Assembly: GCF_023898315.1 (NCBI RefSeq) | Contig: NC_064621.1 | Location: 10,042,501-10,106,500, forward strand | Direction: 5' to 3' | Length of the DNA: 64,000 nucleotides | Origin: Schistocerca nitens | Taxonomy: Eukaryota > Arthropoda > Insecta > Orthoptera > Acrididae | Shown: one piece after another, positions 13,556 through 25,600 of the stretch | Layout: each line of letters starts with the position of its first letter | Position numbering within the stretch: position 1 is the stretch's first letter | Notes under the pieces: model-generated | What the model saw: only the letters and a program-made list of their open reading frames with translations | What the model was told of the DNA's origin: nothing | Database searches by the model: none | Position numbers and translations under genes: made by a program

Positions 13556-14485
13556 ACGCTCAAAACATAGACAGTAGGAAGACTCAGTCATCCTGTACTT
13601 AAGTCGGCATTGTGTCTCTTATATTTAATTCCGATGCAATTTCGGTGTTTCATCGTCAATGGGAAGGTCCAAGGGATACAGTAAACCTGCAGAGGTGCAT
13701 CGGAATGTAAAACTAGTGAAACAAGAAACTCTCAAAACATAGACAGTTGGAAACTCAGTCTTCCTGTACTTAGGTCTTCATTGCGTCTCTTATATTTATT
13801 TACGATGAAATTTCTGTTTTTCATCGTGAATGGGAAGGTCCAAGGGATATAATATACAAGCACAGGTGCATCGGAAAGTAAAACTGATGACACAGGAAAC
13901 GTTCAAAACATAGACAGTAGGAAGACTTAGTCTTCCTGTACTTAAGTCGGCCTTGTGTCTCTTATATTTAATTCCGATGCAATTTCTGTTTTCCATCGTC
14001 AATGGGAAGGTCCAAGGGATACAGTAAACCTGCAGAGGTGCATCGGAATGTAAAACTGATGACACAGGAAACGCTCAAAGCATAGAAAGTAGGAAGACTC
14101 AGTCTTCCTGTACTAAAGTCTGCATTGTGTCTCTTATATTTAATTCCGATGCAATATCTGTGTTTCATCGTCAATGGGAAGTTCTAAGGGATACAGTAAA
14201 CCTGCACAGGTGCATCGGAATGTAAAACTGATGACACAGGAAACGCTCAAAATATAGACAGTAGGGAGACTTAGTCTTCCTGTACTTAAGTCAGCATTGT
14301 GTCTCTTATTTTGAATTCCGATGCAATTTCTGCGTTTCATCGTCAATGGAAAGGTCCAAGGGATACAATAAACCTGCAGAGGTGCATCGGAATGTAAAAC
14401 TGGTGACACAGGAAACGCTCAAAACATAGACAGTACTAAGACTTAGTCTTCCTGTACTTATGTCGGCACTGTGTCTCTTATATTT

Positions 14486-14657
14486 AATTCCGATGCAATT
14501 TCTGTGATTCATCGTCACTGTGAAGGTCCAAGGGATACAGCAAACCTGCTGAGGTGCATCGGAATGTAAAACTGGTGACACGGGAAACGCTCAAAACATA
14601 GACAGAAGGAAGACTTAGTTATCCTGTTCTTAACTCGGCACTGTGTCTCTAATATTT
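14486..14657 (+). repeat. Representative class H unit (TGTGATTCATCGTCACTGTG, GACACGGG)
   Basis: Class H is marked by CTGTGATTCATCGTCACTG, GATACAGCAAACCTGCTGAGG and GGTGACACGGGAAACGC, and is often followed by a unit reading GTTCTTAACTCGGC and CTCTAATATTT. Related copies are near 6244, 8477, 9337, 12597, 16035, 20840, 22218, 28400, 29775 and 32690. The CACGGG variant makes this the class that comes closest to the 3' half of a CENP-B box, but the 5' half is absent (see the rejected items). Confidence 0.78.
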
Positions 14658-15556
14658 AATTCCGATGCAATTTCTGTGTTTCATCGTCAATGGGAAGTTC
14701 CAAGGGATACAGTAAACCTGCAGAGGTGCATCGGAATGTAATCATGGTGACACAGGAAACGCTCAGAACATAGACCGTAAAAAGACTCAGTTTTCATGTA
14801 CTTAAGTCGGCGTTGTGTCTCTTATATATAATTCCGATGCAATTTCAGATTTTCAACGTCAATGGGAAGGTCCTAGGGATATAGTAAACCTGCAGAGGTG
14901 CATCGGAATGTGAAACCGATGACACAGGAAACGCTCAAATCATAGACAGTAGGAAGACTCAGTCTTCCTGTACTTAAGTCCGCATTGTGTCTCTTATACA
15001 TAATTCCGATGCAATTTCTGTGTTTCATCGTCAATCGGAAGGTCCAAGGGATACAGTAAACCTGCAGAGGTGCATCGGAAGGTAAAACTGGTGACACAGG
15101 AAACGCTCAAAACATAGACCGTAAGAAGACTCAGTTTTCCTGTACTTAAGTCGGCGTTGTGTCTCTTATATTTAATTCCGATGCAATTTCTGTGTTTCAT
15201 CGTCAATGGGAAGGTCCAAGGGATATAATAAACAAGCAGAGGTGCATCGGAAAGTAAAACTGATGACACAGAAAACGCTCAAATCATAGACAGTAGGAAG
15301 ACTTAGTCTTCCTGTACTTAAGTCGGCATTGTGTCTCTTATATTTAATTCCGATGCAATTTCTGTTTTAATCGTCAATGGGAAGGTCCAAGAGATACAGT
15401 AAACCTGCAGAGGTGCATCGGAATGTAAAACTGATGACACAGGAAACGCTCTAAACATAGACAGTATGAAGACTTAGTCTTCCTGTACTTAAGTCGGCCT
15501 TGTGTCTCTCATATTTAATTCCGATGCAATTTCTGTTTTCCACCGTCAATGGGAAG

Positions 15557-16992
15557 GTCCAAGGGATACTGTAAACCTGTAGAGGTGCATCAGAATGTAA
15601 ATCTGGTGACACAGGAAACGCCAAAACATAGACAGTAGGAAGACTCAGTCTTCCTGTACTTAGGTCGGCATTTTGTCTCTTATATTTAATTCCGATGCAA
15701 TTTCTGTGTTTCACCGTCAATGGGAAGGTCCAAGGGATACAAAAAAACCTGCAGAGGTGCATCGGAATGTAAAACTAGTGACACAGGAAACGCTCAAAAC
15801 ATAGACAGTAGGAAGACTCAGTCTTCCTGTACTTAAGTCTGCATTGTATTGCTTTTATTTAGTTCCGATTCAATTTCTGTGTTTCATCGACAATGGGTAG
15901 GTCCAAGGGAAACAATAAACCTGCAGAGGTGCATCGGAATGTAAAACTGGTGACACAGGAAACGCTCAAAACATAGACAGTACTAAGACTCAGCCTTACT
16001 GTACTTAAGTCGGCACTGTGTCTCTTATATTTAATTGCGATGCAATTTCTGTGATTCATCGTCACTGTGAAGGTAAAAGGGATACAGTAAACCTGCTGAG
16101 GTGCATCGGAATGTAAAACTGGTGACACGGGAAACGCTCAAAACATAGACAGTAGGAAGACTCAGTCATCCTGTTCTTAACTCGGCTCTGTGTCTCTAAT
16201 ATTTAATTCCGATGCAATTTCCGTTTTTCATCGTCAATGGGAAGTTCCAAGTGATACAGTAAAGCTGCAGAGGTGCATCGGAATTTAAACCTAGTGACAC
16301 AGGAAACGCTCAAAACATAGACCGTAAGAAGACTCAGTTTTCATGTACTTAAGTCGGTGTTGTGTCTCTTATATATAATTCCGATGCAATTTCTGATTTT
16401 CATCGTCAATGGGAAGGTCCAAGGGATATAGTAAACCTGCAGAGGTGCATCGGAATGTAAAACTGATGATACAGGAAACGCTCAAATCATAGACAGTAGG
16501 AAGACTCAGTCTTCCTGTACTTAAGTTGGCATTGTGTCTCTTATATTTAATTCCGATGCAATTTCTGTGTTTCATCGTCAATCGGAAGGTCCAGGGGATA
16601 CAGCAAACCTGCAGAGGTGCATCGGAATGTGAAACTGGTGACACAGGAAACGCTCAAAACATAGACCGTAAGAAGACTTAGTTTTCTTGCACTTAAGTCG
16701 GCGTTGTGTCTCTTATATTTAATTCCGATGCAATTTCTGTGTTTCATCGTCACTGTGAAGTCCAAGGGATACAGTAAACCTGTAGAGGTGCATCGGAAAG
16801 TAAAACGGGTGACACAGGAAACGCTCAAATTATAGACAGTAGGAAGGCTCAGTCTTCCTGTACTTAAGTCGGCATTGTGTTTCTTATATTTAATTCCGAT
16901 GCAATTTATGTGTTTCATCGTCAATGGGAAGGTCCAAGGGATACAGTAAACCTGCAGAGGTGCATCAGAATGTAAAACTGGTGACACAGGAA
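15557..16992 (+). repeat. Segment repeated at a 20-unit (3,437-bp) offset, copy 2
   Basis: This is collinear with 12120-13555. It has a private two-base loss in ACGCCAAAACATAG near 15620, which shifts the first part of the alignment. It lies inside the 13.3-19.6 kb block, so it was copied again into the 19.65-25.84 kb block. Confidence 0.87.
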
Positions 16993-17064
16993 ACGCTCAA
17001 AGCATAGACAGTAGGAAGACTCAGTCTTCCTGTACTTAAGTCGGCATTCTGTCTCTTATATTTA

Positions 17065-17143
17065 ATTCCGATGCAATTTCTGTGTTTCATCGTCAATGGG
17101 AAGGTCCTAGGGATACAGTTAACCTGCAGAGGTGCATCGGAAT
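17065..17143. other. Dyad 1: 11-bp inverted repeat with a 57-bp spacer
   Basis: ATTCCGATGCA at 17065-17075 is the exact reverse complement of TGCATCGGAAT at 17133-17143. The arms occupy unit positions 2-12 and 70-80, and the dyad centre falls at position 41. Most class A units carry both arms, often with one mismatch. The left arm can also pair over five bases with the nearer CATCG at unit positions 25-29, so two alternative pairings exist. It could be a paired binding site for a dimeric protein, or a stem in a transcript. Neither is shown by sequence alone. One representative copy is annotated, and the element recurs across the array. Confidence 0.85.
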
Positions 17144-17184
17144 GTAAAACTGGTGACACAGGAAACGCTCAAAACATAGACAGT

Positions 17185-17203
17185 AGGAAGACTCAGTCTT
17201 CCT
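17185..17203. other. Dyad 2: 19-bp near-perfect palindrome AGGAAGACT-C-AGTCTTCCT
   Basis: Two 9-bp arms are exact reverse complements around a single central base (unit positions 122-140, centre 131). The central base is C in most units and T in the units that follow class B units (GACTTAGTC). The arms are kept in a large share of units. Variant forms are AAGAAGACTCAGTTTTCTT, forms with TTTTCATG, a form shortened by two bases (GACTGTTTTCTT), and a form lacking one G (GGAAACTCAG). A one-base spacer is too tight for an ideal RNA hairpin loop, so a double-stranded protein site or a recombination-prone structure is the more natural reading. Function is unknown. Confidence 0.88.
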
Positions 17204-17205
17204 GT

Positions 17206-17213
17206 ACTTAAGT
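17206..17213. other. 8-bp perfect palindrome ACTTAAGT just after dyad 2
   Basis: ACTTAAGT at unit positions 143-150 begins two bases after dyad 2 and contains an AflII site (CTTAAG). It is common across the array. Recurrent variants include ACTTATGT, ACTTAGGT, ATTTAAGT and TCTTAACT. With dyad 2 it makes positions 122-150 the most palindrome-rich part of the unit. Together with CTGCAG at 61-66 it predicts that AflII or PstI digestion would give a ladder of about 172 bp. Confidence 0.8.
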
Positions 17214-19649
17214 CCGCATTGTGTCTCTTATATTTAATTCCGATGCAATTTCTGTGTTTCATCGTCAATGGGAAGGTCAAAGGGATACAGTAATCCTGCA
17301 GAGGTGCATCGGAATGTAAAACTAGTGACACAGGAAACGCTCAAAACATAGACAGTAGTAAGACTCAGTCTTCGTGTACTTAAGTCGTCATGGTGTCTCT
17401 TACATTTAATTCCGATGCAATATCTGTGTTTCATCGTCAATGGCAAGGTCCAAGGGATACAGTAAACCTGCAGAGGTGCATCGGAATGTAAAACTGGTGA
17501 CACAGAAAACGCTCAAAACATAGACAGTAGGAAGACTCAGTCTTCCTGTACTTAAGTTGGCATTGTGTCTCTTATATTTATTTCCGATGAAATTTCTGTG
17601 TTTCTCGTCAATGGGAAGGTCCAAGGGATATAATAAACAAGCAGAGGTGCATCGGAAAGTAAAACTGATGACACAGGAAACGCTCAAAACATAGACAGTA
17701 GTAAGACTCAGTCTTCCTGTACTTAAGTCGGTACTGTGTCTCTTATATTTAATTCCGATGCAATTTCTGTGATTCATCGTCACTGTGAAGGTCCAAGGGA
17801 TACAGTAAACCTACTGAGGTGCATCAGATTGTAAAACTGGTGACACGCGTAACGCTCAAAACATAGACAGTAGGAAGACTCTGTCATCCTGTACTTAACT
17901 CGGCACTGTGTCTCTAACATTTAATTCCGATGCACTTCCTGTGTTTCATCGTCAATGGGAAGTTCCAAGGGATACAGTAAACCTGCAGAGGTGCATCGGA
18001 ATGTAAAACTGGTGACACTGGAAACGCTCAAAACATAGACCGTAAGAAGACTCAGTTTTCTTGTACTTAAGTCGGCGTTGTGTCTCTTATATTTAATTCC
18101 GATGCAATTTCTGTGTTTCATCGTCAATGGGAAAGTCCAATGGATACAGTAAACCTGCAGAGGTCAATCGGAATGTAAAATTGGTGACACAGGCAACGCT
18201 CAAAACATAGACAGTAGGAAGACTCAATCTTTCTGTACCTAAGTCGGCATTGTGTCTCTTATATTTAATTTCGATGCAATTTGTGTGTTTCATCGCCAAT
18301 GGGAAGGTCCAGGGGATACAGTAAACCTGCAGAGGTGCATCGGAATGTAAAACTGGTGACACAGGAAACGCTCAAAGCATTGACTGTAAGAAGACTGTTT
18401 TCTTGTACTTAAGTCGTCATTGTGTCTCTCATATTTAATTCCGATGCAATTTCTGTGTTTCATCGTCACTGTGAAGGTCCAAGGGATACAGTAAACCTGC
18501 AGACGTGCATCAGAATGTAAAACTGGTGACACAGGAAACGATCAAAACATAGACAGTAGGAAGACTCAGTCTTCTGTACTTAAGTCGGCATTGTGTCTCT
18601 TATATTTATTTCCTATGAAATTTCTGTGTTTCATCGTCAACGAGAAGGTCCGAGGGATATAATAAACAAGCAGATGTGCATCGGAAAGTAAAACTGATGA
18701 CACAGGAAACGCTCAAAACATAGACAGTAGGAAGACTTAGTCTTCCTGTACTTAAGTCTGCCTTGTGTCTCTTATATTTAATTCCGATGCAATTTCTGTT
18801 TTCCATCGTCAATGGGAAGGTCCAAGGGATACAGAAAACCTGAAAAGGTGCATCGGAATGTAAAACTGATGACACAGGAAACGCTCAAAGCATTGAAAGT
18901 AGGAAGACTCAGTCTTCCTGTACTTAAGTCTGCATTGTGTCTCTTATATTTAATTCCGATGCCATTTCAGTGTTTCATCGTCAATGGAAAGGTCCAAGGG
19001 ATACAATAAACCTGCAGAGGTGCATTGGAATGTAAAACTGGTGACACAGGAAACGCTCAAAACATAGACAGTACTAAGACTCAGTCTTCCTGTACTTAAG
19101 TCGGCACTGTGTCTCTTATATTTAATTCCGATGCAATTTCTGTGATTCAGCGTCACTGTGAAGGTCCAAGGGATACAGCAAACCTGCTGAGGTGCATCGG
19201 AAAGTAAAACTGGTGACACGGGAGACGCTCAAAACATAGACAGAAGGAAGACTCAGTCATCCTGTACTTAAGTCGGCATTGTGTCTCTTATATTTATTTC
19301 CGATGAAATTTCTGTGTTCCATCGTGAATGGGAAGGTCCAAGGGATATACTAAACCTGCAGAGGTGCATCGGAAAGTAAAACTGATGACACAGGAAACGC
19401 TCAAAACATAGACAGTAGGAAGACTTAGTCTTCCTGTACATAAGTCGGCATTGTGTTCCTTATATTTAATTCCGATGCAATTCCTGTGGTTCATCGTCAC
19501 TGTGAAGGTCCAAGAGATACAGTATACCTGTACAGGTGGATCGGAATGTAAAACTGGTGACACAGGAAACGCTCAAAACATTGACTGTAAGAAGACTGTT
19601 TTCTCGTACTTAAGTCGGCATTGTGTCTCTTATATTTAATTCCGATGCA

Positions 19650-22600
19650 ATTTCTGTGTTTCATCGTCACTGTGAAGTCCAAGGGATACAGTAAACCTGT
19701 AGAGGTGCATCGGAAAGTAAAACGGGTGACACAGGAAACGCTCAAATTATAGACAGTAGGAAGACTCAGTCTTCCTGTACTTAAGTCGGCATTGTGTCTC
19801 TTATATTTAATTCCGATGCAATTTCTGTGTTTCATCGTCAATGGGAAGGTCCAAGGGATACAGTAAACCTGCAGAGGTGCTTCAGAATGTAAAACTGGTG
19901 ACACAGGAAACGCTCAAAACATAGACAGTAGGAAGACTCAGTCATCCTGTACTTAAGTCGGCATTGTGTCTCTTATATTTAATTCCGATGCAATTTCGGT
20001 GTTTCATCGTCAATGGGAAGGTCCAAGGGATACAGTAAACCTGCAGAGGTGCATCGGAATGTAAAACTAGTGAAACAAGAAACTCTCAAAACATAGACAG
20101 TTGGAAACTCAGTCTTCCTGTAGTTAGGTCTTCATTGCGTCTCTTATATTTATTTACGATGAAATTTCTGTTTTTCATCGTGAATGGGAAGGTCCAAGGG
20201 ATATAATATACAAGCACAGGTGCATCGGAAAGTAAAACTGATGACACAGGAAACGTTCAAAACATAGACAGTAGGAAGACTTAGTCTTCCTGTACTTAAG
20301 TCGGCCTTGTGTCTCTTATATTTAATTCCGATGCAATTTCTGTTTTCCATCGTCAATGGGAAGGTCCAAGGGATACAGTAAACCTGCAGAGGTGCATCGG
20401 AATGTAAAACTGATGACACAGGAAACGCTCAAAGCATAGAAAGTAGGAAGACTCAGTCTTCCTGTACTAAAGTCTGCATTGTGTCTCTTATATTTAATTC
20501 CGATGCAATATCTGTGTTTCATCGTCAATGGGAACTTCTAAGGGATACAGTAAACCTGCACAGGTGCATCGGAATGTAAAACTGATGACACAGGAAACGC
20601 TCAAAATATAGACAGTAGGGAGACTTAGTCTTCCTGTACTTAAGTCAGCATTGTGTCTCTTATTTTGAATTCCGATGCAATTTCTGCGTTTCATCGTCAA
20701 TGGAAAGGTCCAAGGGATACAATAAACCTGCAGAGGTGCATCGGAATGTAAAACTGGTGACACAGGAAACGCTCAAAACATAGACAGTACTAAGACTTAG
20801 TCTTCCTGTACTTATGTCGGCACTGTGTCTCTTATATTTAATTCCGATGCAATTTCTGTGATTCATCGTCACTGTGAAGGTCCAAGGGATACAGCAAACC
20901 TGCTGAGGTGCATCGGAATGTAAAACTGGTGACACGGGAAACGCTCAAAACATAGACAGAAGGAAGACTCAGTTATCCTGTTCTTAACTCGGCACTGTGT
21001 CTCTAATATTTAATTCCGATGCAATTTCTGTGTTTCATCGTCAATGGGAAGTTCCAAGGGATACAGTAAACCTGCAGAGGTGCATCGGAATGTAATCATG
21101 GTGACACAGGAAACGCTCAGAACATAGACCGTAAAAAGACTCAGTTTTCATGTACTTAAGTCGGCGTTGTGTCTCTTATATATAATTCCGATGCAATTTC
21201 AGATTTTCAACGTCAATGGGAAGGTCCTAGGGATATAGTAAACCTGCAGAGGTGCATCGGAATGTGAAACCGATGACACAGGAAACGCTCAAATCATAGA
21301 CAGTAGGAAGACTCAGTCTTCCTGTACTTAAGTCCGCATTGTGTCTCTTATACATAATTCCGATGCAATTTCTGTGTTTCATCGTCAATCGGAAGGTCCA
21401 AGGGATACAGTAAACCTGCAGAGGTGCATCGGAAGGTAAAACTGGTGACACAGGAAACGCTCAAAACATAGACCGTAAGAAGACTCAGTTTTCCTGTACT
21501 TAAGTCGGCGTTGTGTCTCTTATATTTAATTCCGATGCAATTTCTGTGTTTCATCGTCAATGGGAAGGTCCAAGGGATATAATAAACAAGCAGAGGTGCA
21601 TCGGAAAGTAAAACTGATGACACAGAAAACGCTCAAATCATAGACAGTAGGAAGACTTAGTCTTCCTGTACTTAAGTCGGCCTTGTGTCTCTCATATTTA
21701 ATTCCGATGCAATTTCTGTTTTCCACCGTCAATGGGAAGGTCCAAGGGATACTGTAAACCTGTAGAGGTGCATCAGAATGTAAATCTGGTGACACAGGAA
21801 ACGCCAAAACATAGACAGTAGGAAGACTCAGTCTTCCTGTACTTAGGTCGGCATTTTGTCTCTTATATTTAATTCCGATGCAATTTCTGTGTTTCACCGT
21901 CAATGGGAAGGTCCAAGGGATACAAAAAAACCTGCAGAGGTGCATCGGAATGTAAAACTAGTGACACAGGAAACGCTCAAAACATAGACAGTAGGAAGAC
22001 TCAGTCTTCCTGTACTTAAGTCTGCATTGTATTGCTTTTATTTAGTTCCGATTCAATTTCTGTGTTTCATCGACAATGGGTAGGTCCAAGGGAAACAATA
22101 AACCTGCAGAGGTGCATCGGAATGTAAAACTGGTGACACAGGAAACGCTCAAAACATAGACAGTACTAAGACTCAGCCTTACTGTACTTAAGTCGGCACT
22201 GTGTCTCTTATATTTAATTGCGATGCAATTTCTGTGATTCATCGTCACTGTGAAGGTAAAAGGGATACAGTAAACCTGCTGAGGTGCGTCGGAATGTAAA
22301 ACTGGTGACACGGGAAACGCTCAAAACATAGACAGTAGGAAGACTCAGTCATCCTGTTCTTAACTCGGCTCTGTGTCTCTAATATTTAATTCCGATGCAA
22401 TTTCTGTTTTTCATCGTCAATGGGAAGTTCCAAGTGATACAGTAAAGCTGCAGAGGTGCATCGGAATTTAAACCTAGTGACACAGGAAACGCTCAAAACA
22501 TAGACCGTAAGAAGACTCAGTTTTCATGTACTTAAGTCGGTGTTGTGTCTCTTATATATAATTCCGATGCAATTTCTGATTTTCATCGTCAATGGGAAGG

Positions 22601-25600
22601 TCCAAGGGATATAGTAAACCTGCAGAGGTGCATCGGAATGTAAAACTGATGATACAGGAAACGCTCAAATCATAGACAGTAGGAAGACTCAGTCTTCCTG
22701 TACTTAAGTTGGCATTGTGTCTCTTATATTAAATTCCGATGCAATTTCTGTGTTTCATCGTCAATCAGAAGGTCCAGGGGATACAGCAAACCTGCAGAGG
22801 TGCATCGGAATGTGAAACTGGTGACACAGGAAACGCTCAAAACATAGACCGTAAGAAGACTTAGTTTTCTTGCACTTAAGTCGGCGTTGTGTCTCTTATA
22901 TTTAATTCCGATGCAATTTCTGTGTTTCATCGTCACTGTGAAGTCCAAGGGATACAGTAAACCTGTAGAGGTGCATCGGAAAGTAAAACGGGTGACACAG
23001 GAAACGCTCAAATTATAGACAGTAGGAAGGCTCAGTCTTCCTGTACTTAAGTCGGCATTGTGTTTCTTATATTTAATTCCGATGCAATTTATGTGTTTCA
23101 TCGTCAATGGGAAGGTCCAAGGGATACAGTAAACCTGCAGAGGTGCATCAGAATGTAAAACTGGTGACACAGGAAACGCTCAAAGCATAGACAGTAGGAA
23201 GACTCAGTCTTCCTGTACTTAAGTCGGCATTCTGTCTCTTATATTTAATTCCGATGCAATTTCTGTGTTTCATCGTCAATGGGAAGGTCCTAGGGATACA
23301 GTTAACCTGCAGAGGTGCATCGGAATGTAAAACTGGTGACACAGGAAACGCTCAAAACATAGACAGTAGGAAGACTCAGTCTTCCTGTACTTAAGTCCGC
23401 ATTGTGTCTCTTATATTTAATTCCGATGCAATTTCTGTGTTTCATCGTCAATGGGAAGGTCAAAGGGATACAGTAATCCTGCAGAGGTGCATCGGAATGT
23501 AAAACTAGTGACACAGGAAACGCTCAAAACATAGACAGTAGTAAGACTCAGTCTTCGTGTACTTAAGTCGTCATGGTGTCTCTTACATTTAATTCCGATG
23601 CAATATCTGTGTTTCATCGTCAATGGCAAGGTCCAAGGGATACAGTAAACCTGCAGAGGTGCATCGGAATGTAAAACTGGTGACACAGAAAACGCTCAAA
23701 ACATAGACAGTAGGAAGACTCAGTCTTCCTGTACTTAAGTTGGCATTGTGTCTCTTATATTTATTTCCGATGAAATTTCTGTGTTTCTCGTCAATGGGAA
23801 GGTCCAAGGGATATAATAAACAAGCAGAGGTGCATCGGAAAGTAAAACTGATGACACAGGAAACGCTCAAAACATAGACAGTAGTAAGACTCAGTCTTCC
23901 TGTACTTAAGTCGGTACTGTGTCTCTTATATTTAATTCCGATGCAATTTCTGTGATTCATCGTCACTGTGAAGGTCCAAGGGATACAGTAAACCTACTGA
24001 GGTGCATCAGATTGTAAAACTGGTGACACGCGTAACGCTCAAAACATAGACAGTAGGAAGACTCTGTCATCCTGTACTAAACTCGGCACTGTGTCTCTAA
24101 CATTTAATTCCGATGCACTTTCTGTGTTTCATCGTCAATGGGAAGTTCCAAGGGATACAGTATACCTGCAGAGGTGCATCGGAATGTAAAACTGGTGACA
24201 CTGGAAACGCTCAAAACATAGACCGTAAGAAGACTCAGTTTTCTTGTACTTAAGTCGGCGTTGTGTCTCTTATATTTAATTCCGATGCAATTTCTGTGTT
24301 TCATCGTCAATGGGAAAGTCCAATGGATACAGTAAACCTGCAGAGGTCAATCGGAATGTAAAATTGGTGACACAGGCAACGCTCAAAACATAGACAGTAG
24401 GAAGACTCAATCTTTCTGTACCTAAGTCGGCATTGTGTCTCTTATATTTAATTTCGATGCAATTTGTGTGTTTCATCGCCAATGGGAAGGTCCAGGGGAT
24501 ACAGTAAACCTGCAGAGGTGCATCGGAATGTAAAACTGGTGACACAGGAAACGCTCAAAGCATTGACTGTAAGAAGACTGTTTTCTTGTACTTAAGTCGT
24601 CATTGTGTCTCTCATATTTAATTCCGATGCAATTTCTGTGTTTCATCGTCACTGTGAAGGTCCAAGGGATACAGTAAACCTGCAGACGTGCATCAGAATG
24701 TAAAACTGGTGACACAGGAAACGATCAAAACATAGACAGTAGGAAGACTCAGTCTTCTGTACTTAAGTCGGCATTGTGTCTCTTATATTTATTTCCTATG
24801 AAATTTCTGTGTTTCATCGTCAACGAGAAGGTCCGAGGGATATAATAAACAAGCAGATGTGCATCGGAAAGTAAAACTGATGACACAGGAAACGCTCAAA
24901 ACATAGACAGTAGGAAGACTTAGTCTTCCTGTACTTAAGTCTGCCTTGTGTCTCTTATATTTAATTCCGATGCAATTTCTGTTTTCCATCGTCAATGGGA
25001 AGGTCCAAGGGATACAGAAAACCTGAAAAGGTGCATCGGAATGTAAAACTGATGACACAGGAAACGCTCAAAGCATTGAAAGTAGGAAGACTCAGTCTTC
25101 CTGTACTTAAGTCTGCATTGTGTCTCTTATATTTAATTCCGATGCCATTTCAGTGTTTCATCGTCAATGGAAAGGTCCAAGGGATACAATAAACCTGCAG
25201 AGGTGCATTGGAATGTAAAACTGGTGACACAGGAAACGCTCAAAACATAGACAGTACTAAGACTCAGTCTTCCTGTACTTAAGTCGGCACTGTGTCTCTT
25301 ATATTTAATTCCGATGCAATTTCTGTGATTCAGCGTCACTGTGAAGGTCCAAGGGATACAGCAAACCTGCTGAGGTGCATCGGAAAGTAAAACTGGTGAC
25401 ACGGGAGACGCTCAAATCATAGACAGAAGGAAGACTCAGTCATCCTGTACTTAAGTCGGCATTGTGTCTCTTATATTTATTTCCGATGAAATTTCTGTGT
25501 TCCATCGTGAATGGGAAGGTCCAAGGGATATACTAAACCTGCAGAGGTGCATCGGAAAGTAAAACTGATGACACAGGAAACGCTCAAAACATAGACAGTA

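Larger units (their letters stand above)
17064..17235 (+). repeat. Representative class A (majority) unit
   Basis: This unit is close to the majority sequence. I noticed three differences from it: a T in GGTCCTAGGG, TTAACC for TAAACC, and GTCCGC for GTCGGC. Landmarks in unit coordinates are the left inverted-repeat arm at 2-12, CATCG at 25-29, GGGAAGGTCCAAGGGA at 35-50, a CTGCAG (PstI) site at 61-66, the right arm at 70-80, GACACAGGAAACGCTC at 92-107, the 19-bp dyad at 122-140, ACTTAAGT with a CTTAAG (AflII) site at 143-150, and CTTATATTT at 164-172. The majority unit has 33 C, 40 G and five CpG by hand count. This coordinate system is used in the other entries. The choice of unit start is arbitrary. 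Confidence 0.93.
13300..19640 (+). repeat. Large higher-order block S, copy 1 (about 6.34 kb)
   Basis: Nearly every rare variant in this block recurs in 19650-25840, first at an offset of 6,354 bp and, after a one-unit difference near 15.3-15.5 kb, at 6,183 bp. Examples are GTGAAGTCC (13321, 19675), AATTTCGGTG, GTTGGAAACTC, CCTGCACAGG, TGTAATCATGG, the run of seven As in ATACAAAAAAACC (near 15738 and 21921), TTTCTCGTC (17601, 23784) and TTGCATTGG-type changes. I noticed only about a dozen single-base differences over the whole pair. This is the youngest large duplication in the window apart from those at 37-39 kb and 58-64 kb. Confidence 0.94.

Noticed and set aside
16116..16132. Partial CENP-B box in class H units (A and CGGG at the right spacing)
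   Set aside because: The essential 5' TTCG is AACT here, and most classes have ACAGG in place of ACGGG. No unit I read has the complete core.
17225..17236. TATAA-like motif on the minus strand (from CTTATATTT at unit positions 164-172)
   Set aside because: It is an AT-rich stretch present in nearly every unit, with no start-site element or transcript evidence, so it cannot be called a promoter.
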